In this document: in pieces, positions 54,808 through 64,000 of the stretch
How positions within the stretch are numbered: the first letter of the stretch is position 1
How the letters are laid out: each line of letters starts with the position of its first letter
NCBI GenBank assembly: GCA_033064195.1
Contig: JARBJD010000279.1
Coordinates: forward strand, 34,029-98,028
Length of the DNA stretch: 64,000 bases
Reading direction: 5' to 3'
Source of the DNA: Blattamonas nauphoetae
Taxonomy: Eukaryota; Preaxostyla; Oxymonadida
The notes under the pieces: model-generated
The model's input: the letters and a program-made list of their open reading frames with translations, nothing else
Databases searched by the model: none
What the model was told of the DNA's origin: nothing
Program-made: the position numbers and the translations under genes

Positions 54808-55425
54808 ATGACGAATCAGCTTACACCAAACAAACTTAACGAGACTCTAAAGAATGAAAAATTAATACTAATCACCGAACCAGTTCTGAATCGTTCTGGA
54901 ACCTCATATTTGGCACATGGTACTTTCGATTATGCAAGTGAAGATAAACCTGATGAGATTTATCGAGTTTACATTCCTGCTTTCATTAAAGGAGCAAGAC
55001 CACATCTGAATCCAAACATGTATCACAGATTCGATAACTGTTGCAATAAAGAAAAATTCATTGAGTCACTACACAGTGAGAATTGTGAACTCGTTGGTGA
55101 ATACAAAACATCAGAGTCAGTAGTGAAATATCTTCATGAAGGAGTTGAATGGAGAATCAAACCATCACAATGGATGAAAGGAGTCAGAACACACAAGATG
55201 AAGCGTAAGCATTACACTCAATCTTTTGTTGAAAACGAACTGAGAAAGCATAATTGTGAACTCATTGATGAGTACAAGAAAGTACACATTCCTTTTCACT
55301 ATCGAGTGATTGGTGATGATAAAGTATACAAAGCGAGACTTGACGAATGGTTCAGAACAAAGAGAAAACCTCACTTGAGAGGAAAGACAGAGAAGAACTC
55401 CATCGATGATTCTCCAAATGAATAA
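54808..55425 (+). CDS. Uncharacterised two-repeat protein of the Polinton-like element
   Basis: An intact 205-codon frame with ATG at 54808. Two related units of roughly 60 residues are visible: FIESLHSENCELVGEYK continuing to WRIKPSQWMKGVRTH, and FVENELRKHNCELIDEYK continuing to YKARLDEWFRTKRKPH. The protein is basic and has an N-terminal part without clear affinity. Repeated small basic modules of this kind often bind nucleic acid, but no named domain was recognised. It is the only clearly plus-strand small gene at the left edge of the element. Confidence 0.65.
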   Translation: MTNQLTPNKLNETLKNEKLILITEPVLNRSGTSYLAHGTFDYASEDKPDEIYRVYIPAFIKGARPHLNPNMYHRFDNCCNKEKFIESLHSENCELVGEYKTSESVVKYLHEGVEWRIKPSQWMKGVRTHKMKRKHYTQSFVENELRKHNCELIDEYKKVHIPFHYRVIGDDKVYKARLDEWFRTKRKPHLRGKTEKNSIDDSPNE

Positions 55426-56150
55426 TGACGAATAGATTATTTTTCTACTCATTGATTATTCCGGACTAATGACTATGCTCGTGTCACTGTGTCAACGGGT
55501 GTCAATGGGTCAAAATTTGATTTTCATTTTGAAAAGTCCACCACTTGATGAAGTAACTCCATAGAGAATAAAAAATGAATTTTTAAAAATTGACCTTTAT
55601 TTTTGTGACCACCCAAAATTGTACCAACAAGGTCAATATCGATACGGCAAGTTCATTTATCATGTTTCTAGAGTGATCTGACAACATTATCTGGACTTAT
55701 GGGAATTTTCAAAATTAAGGCCGATTTATTTTTTTTCGGATTTTTTATTTCGCATATGAAGAGTAGGTCCAAAATGTTCAAGTGTGAGACCTCGACGTAA
55801 TTTCCCTTGATGCTTAGGCAAAATGGTGCCCTTGTGATTAATGCGTAGAACTACTTGGAGGTTGTGTTGGAGACGGTCGAACTTTCGAGTTTGGCTCCGG
55901 GGTTCATGTTGGCTTCACTTAGATGTGACCGTAAATCATGCCCACCCAATGCTTATTCCTTCAAGGACTTCGCCAGTGTTAGTCATTAAGTAGGATCACG
56001 ATAGAATGATCCCCAAAGGAGTATCGGGTTGTCTCGAAGAGACTTCGAACCTCACAAGGTGAGAGTCTTATGGAAACTTACACGAACGTAAAATGGAACT
56101 AAACTTCACATATTTTTGTTTTCATTAAGGTTCGGACAAAATATATGTCA
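55426..56150. other. Non-coding stretch inside the Polinton-like element
   Basis: No supportable gene. The part at about 55790-56090 is less A+T-rich than its surroundings and may be a separate small insertion or a structured region. Nothing more can be said. Confidence 0.4.
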
Positions 56151-56563
56151 TCATTCGTATTCCAACATGAGATCAACCAAAAATTCATAATACTCTTTGG
56201 TTATTTTTCCATTGATTGTCTCGGTTGTTTCCATCTCGATTGATTCACCAGAACTGTCTTTGAACCAGATCTTCACAATTGATTGTCGAGTGCTTAATTC
56301 CCATTTCTTTCGCTTAGCAATCTGTTCGTTACAGAAAGCAACATAAGAATCATTGAATGCATCAGTCTGAATCCAATCAGCATGGATTGTGAAATTCTGA
56401 GGAATATCTTTGAAATAACCGTTGAAGTCTCACCAATCTCTTCCTTCACATGGATGAGCTTACAGTCAAGAAAGTAGATATATTTTTGTTTTCGGGAATT
56501 GACAAAATCATGTGGAAGTTGAGCAGTGTGAGAATTCTGAATTGAGAAATAGCGTTTGACCAT
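56151..56563 (-). pseudogene. Small gene of the Polinton-like element, broken
   Basis: A minus-strand coding block preceded by the shared AT motif. It ends in a clearly protein-like stretch (SIVKIWFKDSSGESIEME). It looks broken by about one or two changes. Family not recognised. Confidence 0.45.
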
Positions 56564-56575
56564 TGCTGTTTTTAG

Positions 56576-56587
56576 CAAAAATAAAAA
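56576..56587 (-). promoter_or_regulatory. AT motif before the gene at 56563
   Basis: AAAAATAAAAA on the plus strand (TTTTTATTTTT in gene orientation). Confidence 0.45.
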
Positions 56588-56604
56588 TCAAAACTGTTTA
56601 ATCA

Positions 56605-58294
56605 TTAATAACCTCTCTTCACTTCTTCATATGCTTCTTGGAGTCGTCGATCAATGACATATCTCACCCGTGGTTGTCCATTTTCGATCCAGAACAACCA
56701 ATATGTTGCCTGATGTAATGCGAGAATTGGTGGAGGAGGACCTTCTGGAGTTGATGTGAAATATGGATCTAGTTCACCTTGTTTGATTGGGGTTCCTCTG
56801 TAGACAATATTGACAGATTCTGCTGTCGAAATACCTTCTTCACCACCAGCGATTTCACTTCGATCTGTTGGCACCATGAATGTGAAAGAAGTTGCGTCTG
56901 TCACTGGTCTTTTCGTTTATATTCATTTTCTGTTTCTTTGTAGAAATAAGTGCGAGGTAAACAAATGGAGTTTTCGAACTCTTCTGTTGCAGAACATCCA
57001 ATGAAATCACCATTCACCATCATCATTTGATAGAACTCTGGTGATATTGTTGACATTGGGAAATTTGGGAAGTTACTTCCAAGCATTTCGAATTGACCAA
57101 CGTATTGAGGATTTCTGAAGACTGTACATTCATTAGGTCTTTCAGGGAATAAGCACATGAGATTCATGAGATTGTTGAGTTTGATACTGATGTTGGATCT
57201 CACTCCCATGGCATTTGCTTTTGATTGAAATGATTGGGTGTCAATTCTTTCTGCTTTCAGGACATATAGAGTCTTTGAGTAAGTGTTGATCAGTGATTGT
57301 TTTGTTGCATCTGTGATTTGATATCCGTAGCAGATCGAAGTGACTTTATCCACCGATGAGGAAAGGACATTGATTGTTGCTTCCATTGTCGAAATCTCTG
57401 AAACTCCTGAGGAGGATGGACTGTTACGTGAATTATATTGTTGAACCGGATTTCCGATTTGTGTAAATTCCTGAGTCATATTTGATAACTCTCCCTCACG
57501 CAGAAGGTCCATTTCAGCTGGGTCTGAAAGAGACATCAATGCCTTATCTGGATATTGTTCGCGACTGTTTTCCAATGTTTTCGGATGACAGTAGATGTTC
57601 GAATTGGACAGTAAACAAGTGATTCAGTTGTCAAATGAAATCTTAATCGGAGATTGCCAAAGATGGAGTTCGGATACTGATCAAATGTACTCAGTGGAAG
57701 CAAATTCACAAATGGAATGACAAGTGGAATTGTTCTCGTGATTGTTTGAAATGCTGTGTTTACCGGAGCAAAGTAGAATCCACACACACTTGGATCCATT
57801 CTCTGAACATTTTCCCAAAGACTGTAGCAATGTTTCATATTGTTTTTCTCTTCATGAGATTTGAATGTGTGATAAAGAAAAGATTCGTGAATGTGGTTAT
57901 TCTGAAGTGAATTGTCAATAATATTTCCTTGACTGTCGACGAGTCTCATATCTCGAATTGCATCTGATGACGACTTAAATCCGTAAAACATTCCATATTC
58001 CTCGACATACGAACCCAAACTGGATGATGTTGGTTTCACATATGGAATGGTGATTGTTAGATCTATTCGCAGATGACTCTTCGAAAACTCAGTCACATCA
58101 TGACCGTCATAGCACAATGGGACTTCAATCTCATCTGTGATTCTGCATGGCATAGGAGGATTTGTTGGATGCACTTCTTGAATTGAATAGACATGTGGTT
58201 CTGAATCCCACTGTTTCGGCATATACGATTGGACTTCAATTTGCTCAATTAAAGTTGATGTTGGTTTGGATTGATTTGCTCTGATACTTCTCAT
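56605..58294 (-). pseudogene. Capsid-like block A of the Polinton-like element
   Basis: A minus-strand block from an ATG at 58294 preceded by the AT motif. The sequence is rich in beta-strand patterns, for example SKSHLRIDLTITIPYVKP, a segment around FYGFKSSSDAIRDMRLVDSQ, and PNSIFGNLRLRFHLT. These resemble major capsid (double jelly-roll) proteins of metamonad Polintons and are paralogous to block B. The block looks broken, with roughly two breaks. The capsid assignment rests on pattern recognition and context, not on a profile search. Confidence 0.5.
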
Positions 58295-58300
58295 TTATAG

Positions 58301-58310
58301 AAAAATAAAA
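58301..58310 (-). promoter_or_regulatory. AT motif before capsid-like block A
   Basis: AAAAATAAAA on the plus strand, 7 nt above the ATG. Confidence 0.5.
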
Positions 58311-58339
58311 ATACAATTTCATTATTTTCTTTGACAGTT

Positions 58340-60203
58340 TTATGATTTCATTATTCCAAGTTCCTTGTGTAGTGCTTTCAATGTGTGATTTGGATAGTAT
58401 TCAACAATAGGTATATCATTGCTGAATCGTAATACCCACCATGTTGTTGCAGTGGTTGCTAGAATCGGTGCTGGAGGATGCGTAAATGTTGTCATGTCAC
58501 CACCCTTTTGACTTGGATCGAGAACATTATAGTATGTGTCAATCACTCCTTGGTAAATCGGACTTGATCTCAATGTGACTGGAATATTTTGACCTCTGGA
58601 ACTGATTGAATCATTGCAGTTTGTCGGACAACCACTTCTTTGTGTTGAAAAGCACAGGAGGAAGTCAGTATTGTCATGAATCGGTCGCACTCTTGTCATT
58701 TTTCTCCAGCATATGTTCCATCACCTTCAAGCTGTTCCTCAACGAGAGAATCTGTTAATGATCGCTCCAAATCATCTGGAACAGTCAGGTATGAATCAAG
58801 ATTGAGAGTTGACAAAGCAAATTGATAGAAGCGAGCTCCAATCGTTGATGTCCAGGTATCTGGATAGTATTTGTCAAGGAGATGCACTCGAAGATCTTTC
58901 TGCATTGGATTGTGGAAACAAGTGACTTCATTATCGTAGTGACGGAAGAGAAGCATGATGTCCTTGGCATTAACGAGAACCATTTGCTGAGTACAATCAA
59001 TACCTGTTGCTGTTGGTGTCTTCTGAAATGGATAGAACGATATCTTTTCTGCTGGAATTGTTCCTGGACGATCCTGATACATCTTCTTGAGATTCTCTTT
59101 CGCAATTTCTTTTATTTGGTATCCAGCACTCATGCAATAAACATCATCAACGCGATAATCAATAATGTTTAGTGAGATGTACTGATCCACGAATTCTGGT
59201 TCTTTAGCAACCGTTCCAGCTGAGTTGTAGTAAATGTCTTGAGTTACTGCTGATATCCTAAATGATTGACCAATCTGAACAAAATTCTTGGTGCAGTTCG
59301 CTAGTAGAGAGTGGAAAACCATGGACGATGTTGGTGACAATCAGCGATCGCATGATGAATTGGTGGTCTTGTTAAGCCAACATTAAAGAAGGATGAAAGT
59401 GTATTTTTCAAAGTAAGCTCAGGATTTACAGGACAACACACGAACGCATCCTCATTAATGTAAACACTCAATTTCAAATCACCAAAGAGACATCTTGGAT
59501 AGTCAGTCATCCCTGAGAAAATCAGAAGATCTTCAAGATTGATTGATATACGAATTGGTACGTCAATTGTGTCCATGAAAGCACCAGCTTGTGACACTGT
59601 AGTGAAAGATGATAATGGAATATAAACACCAGCGACAGATTCATCATGCTTCCAAGCATTTTCCCAGGGAGTGCGAATGTTTTCGATTCTCCAATTGACT
59701 CTTTGGTTTAATCATGTTGTAGATGTGTGATTCCATTGAGACATCATTGTTTGAAGTGCTAATGATTCTTTGATTGTTGTGAAGAACTGTGAATCTACTA
59801 AAGATTGATGCTGAATGCTTAAGTCCTACGAACATAAATATTCTTTCATTGGAGTATGATCCAACTTTGTCTGGGGTAATGTTCCAATTGTTGACTTTCA
59901 AAGTGGTTGTGATTGTGAACGTAATGAATGAATCATCAATTTGACAAATGTCTTGATTACCAGTCAATGGAATGATTATCTCTTGTCCTCTGTAGAATCG
60001 TGAATTCTCTGATGGTTTCAATTCTTGAATAGAAGTACTGTGTGCTCCATCATTCAGAAGATAATTAACGTGGTGTTCAGACATTAGTTGCTGTTGTATT
60101 TGACCAATGTCATCTCTTGTGTATTTGATTGATCCAGTGCTATTGCCAGTCAATGTTGAAGCTCCATGTCTTTGTTTGTCAGATGTGTTATATGCGAGTT
60201 CAT
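58340..60203 (-). pseudogene. Capsid-like block B of the Polinton-like element
   Basis: A minus-strand block paralogous to block A. DSFITFTITTTLKVNNWNI, FVGLKHSASIFSRFTVLHNN and CLFGDLKLSVYINEDAFVCC correspond to SHLRIDLTITIPYV, FYGFKSSSDAIRDMRLVDSQ and SIFGNLRLRFHLTTESLVYC. The AT motif lies above it. Broken, with roughly three breaks. Two tandem capsid-like copies are unusual; one may be a diverged second capsid component. Confidence 0.5.
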
Positions 60204-60209
60204 TTTAAC

Positions 60210-60220
60210 AAAAATAAAAA
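60210..60220 (-). promoter_or_regulatory. AT motif before capsid-like block B
   Basis: AAAAATAAAAA on the plus strand, a few bases above the first ATG of the block. Confidence 0.5.
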
Positions 60221-60278
60221 ATTACATTAATGTTTTAACTCTAGTTACTTTTTCTTTTTGGTTTCCTCATTTTAGGTT

Positions 60279-60542
60279 TCATTTTTCTTCCAGTCTCAGT
60301 ATTTCGTCTCTGAGTTTGTTCGCAAGTGCTGTATTTCCTTCATTGATTGCTTGTTCATACTGAGCCATCTTTTCTGCATGGATTTGCTGATCCGATTTCA
60401 CATCTGGTATCATCTCAACACCTGTCTGAGCAATCTTTGAAATCACTGGTCCAACAAAGGGAATGAGATTCAGAAATGGAGCTCCAACTCTGAGTATGTT
60501 TTTGCCAACTGCTGCTAATTTTGATAACCAACCTGGTGCCAT
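60279..60542 (-). CDS. Small MAPG-protein 1 of the Polinton-like element
   Basis: 87 residues, start MAPGWLSKLAAVGKNILRVG, with a Gly/Pro-containing hydrophobic segment (APFLNLIPFVGPVISKIAQ) and a charged helical C-terminus. The AT motif lies 7 nt above the start. Small hydrophobic or amphipathic proteins of this size are common among minor virion components, but no family is assigned. Shares the MAPG start with its neighbour. Confidence 0.6.
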   Translation of the reverse strand: MAPGWLSKLAAVGKNILRVGAPFLNLIPFVGPVISKIAQTGVEMIPDVKSDQQIHAEKMAQYEQAINEGNTALANKLRDEILRLEEK

Positions 60543-60548
60543 TTATGT

Positions 60549-60558
60549 AAAATAAAAA
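60549..60558 (-). promoter_or_regulatory. AT motif before the gene at 60542
   Basis: AAAATAAAAA on the plus strand, 7 nt above the ATG. Confidence 0.5.
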
Positions 60559-60579
60559 TATTTGATCATTAGTGAATGA

Positions 60580-60891
60580 TTAGCCTTTGAATTGAATCTT
60601 TGAGTTTGACGACTGGGGCATATCATCATTAACGTTCCGAGCATTTCGTGGAGGTTCGTACTCAATCATCTGTGGTTGTTGTGGTGCTCGATTGATCGCT
60701 TTATTCTGTTGGTACGAATCCATCATTCCTCCTAATCCACTAAGAATTCCTCCTGCTGTTTGTCCAAATTTACTGTTCGTTTGAGGAGAGCAATCCACCA
60801 CCGACTTGAAGCAATGTTGGAGCAAGAGGTTTGATGAATTGAAAGAATTGTTTGCCAATATTTTGAGTTTGTTGAAACTTCCTGGTGCCAT
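60580..60891 (-). CDS. Small MAPG-protein 2 of the Polinton-like element
   Basis: 103 residues, start MAPGSFNKLKILANN. The middle has a Gly-rich segment (GQTAGGILSGLGGMMDSYQQ), and the C-terminal part is Pro/Asn/Gln-rich and disordered. It shares MAPG and upstream motif with the previous gene, suggesting co-regulated, perhaps structural, products. Function unknown. Confidence 0.55.
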   Translation of the reverse strand: MAPGSFNKLKILANNSFNSSNLLLQHCFKSVVDCSPQTNSKFGQTAGGILSGLGGMMDSYQQNKAINRAPQQPQMIEYEPPRNARNVNDDMPQSSNSKIQFKG

Positions 60892-60897
60892 TTAAGG

Positions 60898-60908
60898 AAA
60901 ATAAAAAA
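60898..60908 (-). promoter_or_regulatory. AT motif before the gene at 60891
   Basis: AAAATAAAAAA on the plus strand, 6 nt above the ATG. Confidence 0.5.
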
Positions 60909-61133
60909 TCAATTCATTTATATTTTTAGCGAGGAAATAATCTCATGAGACTTCTAAATTAACGGGGTATTGCTTTGATGATTAACATTCAATTTGAAAA
61001 TGTTGAAATGCACATTTGGCATCATTTTGTGATCAAATTTCTGGAAAATTTCTAAATTAGGTTATTCAATAGTTTCTCATTGCGAATGCATTCTTGTACA
61101 CTCAGCAACAGTTGATCTTTGAATGCTGTAATA

Positions 61134-61367
61134 TTAGATGTATATTCTGAGGGATAGAACGACTTTGGATTGGTGCTGATGGATATGTCTCGAGTGGTGG
61201 ATCATAAACACTGGAACATTCTCTAGTTCAACATTAGCGCATTGCTCACTATTCAACCTTCCAGAATTCGAACCTTTATTATCGATGATGACATTGTTGG
61301 TGATTGATGTTGGTACTGAAGAAGAACTTGTGTGTTTCGTAAATTGACAACTTAGAATTGGTTGCAT
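61134..61367 (-). CDS. Small uncharacterised protein of the Polinton-like element
   Basis: About 77 residues from the ATG at 61367 (MQPILSCQFTKHTSSSSVPT). Ser/Asn-rich, no recognised domain. Its place in line with the other genes and the AT motif above it are the main support. Confidence 0.4.
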   Translation of the reverse strand: MQPILSCQFTKHTSSSSVPTSITNNVIIDNKGSNSGRLNSEQCANVELENVPVFMIHHSRHIHQHQSKVVLSLRIYI

Positions 61368-61377
61368 CACTTTATAT

Positions 61378-61388
61378 AAAAATAAAAA
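61378..61388 (-). promoter_or_regulatory. AT motif before the gene at 61367
   Basis: AAAAATAAAAA on the plus strand, 10 nt above the ATG. Confidence 0.5.
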
Positions 61389-61410
61389 TATATATTTCTG
61401 TTTTTAATCA

Positions 61411-62339
61411 TCAACTTTCATTTCCACTGTCATCTTCCCATGTCTTTCTGCAATTGAGCAAATCTAGTATAGTTTGGCATTTGTGATTGGTATGTGGTGA
61501 GATCTCTTGTTCTGTAGGCTTGACGTTGAATATCATTAGCAATTGTAGATATCTGTGATGAATATGTATTGAAGAATTGTTCCAAATATGTTTTATCACT
61601 CTCGATCAATTGATAAAATCGTGGATAAACCGTTCCTTAAAGTCTTTTCTTTGTTTGATTTTCTTCCATTCCTCTGACGTACTATCGTAGCCTTGAACAT
61701 TATCTGTGCCATTGATCCCACAACATTGAACCAACTTTGATTGAATCGAATTGAACACAATATTGTCAATCACACCTTTGCTAATATCAACTGGATTTGT
61801 TTTGTTGGCACGATATCTCTTTAATACATTGTTCATCCATTCACCAGCAAGTTTCTTCAGAATCGTAAATGGTTGATTCAAGCGTTTCTTTGCTTTTAGC
61901 TAATTTCTTTGTAATTCGATGGTAGTTCATATTGACCATGTTTGACAAAATTCCGATGCACAGCTTTGATTCTCCTTCCATTATCTTGATAGAATGTTTT
62001 GTACTTGTTTTGTCTTCGCATTTCTGGTGTTGGATTCATTGAGTAGTAAGTCTCTTTGACTGGTCTATTTGTGTATGGAGCTAGCATGAAACCATTAACG
62101 GCAACCAGATCTTTAGTCTCTTTATCGTAGACCATAACATCTGGAACTTTACCATATTGTTCCACTATAACTTCCCAATTGAGTTCATTTCTTTCAATGT
62201 ATTCTAACGCTGATGGAACACTAATTAACGCACGATTGATAGTGGTTCTAATGTCATCTTCTGCAAAGATTTTTTCAATGCTGCTTGAGTATCCACTCTG
62301 AATCTTTGGTTGTCTTAACGTTGCTGTTTGTTGGTACAC
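61411..62339 (-). pseudogene. Uncharacterised coding block of the Polinton-like element, broken
   Basis: Minus-strand coding sequence with convincing composition, for example SALEYIERNELNWEVIVEQY and PDVMVYDKETKDLVAVNGFM in the upstream part, and LAGEWMNNVLKRYRANKTNP farther down. The AT motif lies above it. Looks broken by a couple of changes. No family recognised. Confidence 0.5.
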
Positions 62340-62366
62340 TATCTTTCAGTCATGTGTATTTCATAC

Positions 62367-62377
62367 AAAATAAAAAA
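62367..62377 (-). promoter_or_regulatory. AT motif before the block ending at 62339
   Basis: AAAATAAAAAA on the plus strand, between two divergent coding blocks. Confidence 0.5.
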
Positions 62378-62411
62378 TCCAAAAGTAATTTTAATTAGAG
62401 TTAAATCAGAA

Positions 62412-63259
62412 ATGAACAAATCAAATATGTCTCTAACAGCCTATGTGAATGCAAAATTAAGTGAAGCATCTAGTAGGAATGTTTCATGAAGTGCAACTCA
62501 GATTCATCCAGACCTCAATTTCAATCGCAATAGTGTTAATGTCCTTGTTGGAAACAGAGGAAGTGGAAAGACATTTAATGCTCTTCGAGAGGTTGCCAAA
62601 CCCAAAATGTTCAGGTTAGGAATGAACTGTTTCACCTCTTTGTCTTCGTCACTGATAAGAACATTGATCCAACCTTCGATAAATTCAAACCAATATTGAA
62701 CGTTCCGTATGTGAAAGTCAAATACGATGAAGCACTACCATTTCTGTTGGAATTGTCTCAGTCTAAAGCTGCTTATGAAGAGATTATTGACAATCAGTGG
62801 CAAACAAGATTACAGATGAATGCCGAGATGAACTGTTCGATGCTCTGTACATTGATGATTTCTCAGTGAAGAATCTTCAAACGATTATCCTTCTAGATGA
62901 CTGTCGTAGAATCCTTGGTGAACGAAGAACATCCAAAAATAGAATGACAATAATGGATTTATTACTTGAGAATCGACAACCAAAATTCAATTCTTTCTGA
63001 CGTTGCATGAGCTCTTCAGTTTGTCAGCTGATATGAAGTCAAACATCGATTCAATGTGGATCTTTGAGGATTCAATAGAGAACGAATCAGTAGAGTGTAT
63101 CCTCAATTGAACTCACCAATTGATATATTACACAATTCTGGAATGTCTATCAACGAAAAAAAATGTGAAGCAATTATTCTTCGATACAATACCGATGGAG
63201 TCATACTTAATGAAATAAACAAAGATGGACTAATCAGAAGGGTCAGAGAGCTCTTGTAG
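62412..63259 (+). pseudogene. Packaging-ATPase-like block of the Polinton-like element
   Basis: A plus-strand block from an ATG at 62412. VNVLVGNRGSGKTFNALREV contains a Walker A (P-loop), and LQTIILLDDCRRILGERR a Walker B-like hhhhDD. Together they match the FtsK/HerA-type A32-like genome-packaging ATPases of Polintons and related DNA viruses. Looks broken, with a few breaks. It is transcribed opposite to the neighbouring block. Confidence 0.6.
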
Positions 63260-63583
63260 AAGATTCCCAATTGTCTCGTCAAGACTTCGAAGCCCCATGC
63301 TGAGAGTATCTGTCAATGTTCGAATTGATTCCTCAATGTCTGATAATCTTTGATCAATCGATAATGAATTAGAACCATACGTACTATCACTACTAACCTT
63401 CCTTAGTGCTATCTCACCTCTTATTTTGTTAGACGATATCCATCAATGAATCATCCCATTGAGTTTCTGAGTGGTGTATTCGTTCAGTTCTTTCTGTTCT
63501 TTCCAAAAAATCTGAAAGTCATAGATGGTTTCAAAACATTTCTGTTCAGGATCAAATGGTTCTAAAATCTTTAGTGATGACAT
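63249..63583 (-). pseudogene. Small coiled-coil-type gene of the Polinton-like element, broken
   Basis: Starts MSSLKILEPFDPEQKCFETI at 63583 with the AT motif above. The downstream part reads as a heptad-like helix (SLSIDQRLSDIEESIRTL). Such proteins can be fibres or minor virion parts, but no assignment is possible. Looks broken. Confidence 0.4.
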
Positions 63584-63591
63584 TCTTAAAT

Positions 63592-63601
63592 GAAATAAAA
63601 A
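63592..63601 (-). promoter_or_regulatory. AT motif before the gene at 63583
   Basis: GAAATAAAAA on the plus strand, 8 nt above the ATG; a slightly weaker version of the motif. Confidence 0.4.
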
Positions 63602-63622
63602 TATCTGAAACATTATTAAACT

Positions 63623-63883
63623 TTACACCAAATTAAATTCAGTAATGAACTCTGGAGTTAAATCGTCAATTGAGTCTGCATGAAACTTTGTGTGTTGGAT
63701 TGGAACATTTACTACCTTAGATAGACATGTTAGTCCGTTCAATAGTGTAGCTACAACATTTCCGTGTTTATATTCGATGAATTGTCCAACAAATTGAAAT
63801 TGTCTCCGCTTCTTCTGAAACTTGGCAACTGTCTTGTTCAAGTCTAGATGAATCAACAATATGTTTCTGGTTTGTATTTCCAT
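63623..63883 (-). CDS. Small uncharacterised protein of the Polinton-like element
   Basis: 86 residues, ATG at 63883 (MEIQTRNILLIHLDLNKTVA). Basic middle part (KFQKKRRQFQFVGQFIEY), no recognised domain, no obvious AT motif directly upstream, so it may be the end of a longer gene. Confidence 0.4.
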   Translation of the reverse strand: MEIQTRNILLIHLDLNKTVAKFQKKRRQFQFVGQFIEYKHGNVVATLLNGLTCLSKVVNVPIQHTKFHADSIDDLTPEFITEFNLV

Positions 63884-63928
63884 AACATCTGAGTTGTCTG
63901 TTGTCGTTGGATGTTCTTTAATTGTTCT

Positions 63929-64000
63929 TCACAACTGAGATGTACAAAGCTTCAACTCTCTATTGTTTTGTGCCTGCTGTGGAGGAACTTGTTCCAGTAC
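63929..64000 (-). CDS. C-terminal end of a further gene, cut by the window edge
   Basis: An open minus-strand frame of 23 codons to a TGA (Gln-rich, PPQQAQNNRELKL). Too short for a family call; consistent with another gene of the element continuing outside. Confidence 0.3.
   Translation of the reverse strand, partial: VLEQVPPQQAQNNRELKLCTSQL

Larger units (their letters stand above)
54600..64000. mobile_element. Polinton/Maverick-like element, continues past the window end
   Basis: From about 54.6 kb the sequence becomes clearly richer in A and T, and gene style changes to compact intronless frames with a shared AT motif upstream. Parts recognised: two tandem capsid-like blocks, a packaging-ATPase-like block, and small proteins starting MAPG. 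This set is characteristic of Polinton/Maverick elements, which are also known from trichomonad metamonads. DNA polymerase and integrase are not in the window and may lie to the right. Several parts look broken, so this copy is a fossil, though the well-kept small genes suggest moderate age. The left terminus and target duplication were not identified. Confidence 0.65.

Overview
The window looks like nuclear DNA of a protist, most plausibly an oxymonad-type metamonad such as Blattamonas. This is an inference from recognisable gene families: very long Ser/Thr-rich beta-helix surface proteins ending in one membrane span, receptor-type pseudokinases, HEAT/armadillo-like proteins opening with an 'LFLNW'-type motif, and a HEAT plus coiled-coil plus SPRY-like protein. 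Short GT-AG introns occur, and codon phase is kept across every junction in the Pumilio gene. No rRNA, tRNA or CRISPR array was recognised.

Layout. 1-12600: one large receptor gene (beta-helix 4425-7537, pseudokinase 11744-12591) cut by inverted-repeat-bounded segments (86-4430 and 7538-11743). 12945-20020: two further abutting inverted-repeat segments of the same architecture, the larger holding decayed gene fragments, tandem repeats and a Mutator-like element (17469-19842) with a captured protein-kinase fragment. 20816-27782: a 1,883-residue surface protein split by a 1.3-kb near-perfect palindrome with TA target duplications. 27867-28280: a 414-bp MITE. 28386-29399: a HEAT-like gene. 29516-36316: a Pumilio gene split by a 3.8-kb hAT element carrying an ABC-transporter fragment. 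37159-50573: a second HEAT-like gene split by a 12.6-kb hAT element that encodes its own transposase and carries a nested hAT, a nested Tigger/pogo element and several host-gene fragments. 50839-53040: a six-exon HEAT/coiled-coil/SPRY-like gene. From about 54.6 kb to the window end: a visibly A+T-richer Polinton/Maverick-like element with capsid-like blocks, a packaging-ATPase-like block and small genes that share an AT-rich motif in front of their starts.

The unifying theme is DNA transposons landing in coding exons and carrying host-gene fragments. For the two large hATs and the palindrome, the target duplications can be read directly, and removing the insertion with one duplication copy gives a continuous host reading frame. 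The least explained structure is the repeated architecture of abutting inverted-repeat segments in the first 20 kb. There the central junction holds inverted copies of both outer flanks.

Coordinates were read by eye. Most boundaries were cross-checked against reading frames; those of the Mutator-like element and the nested hAT were not and could be off by a base.
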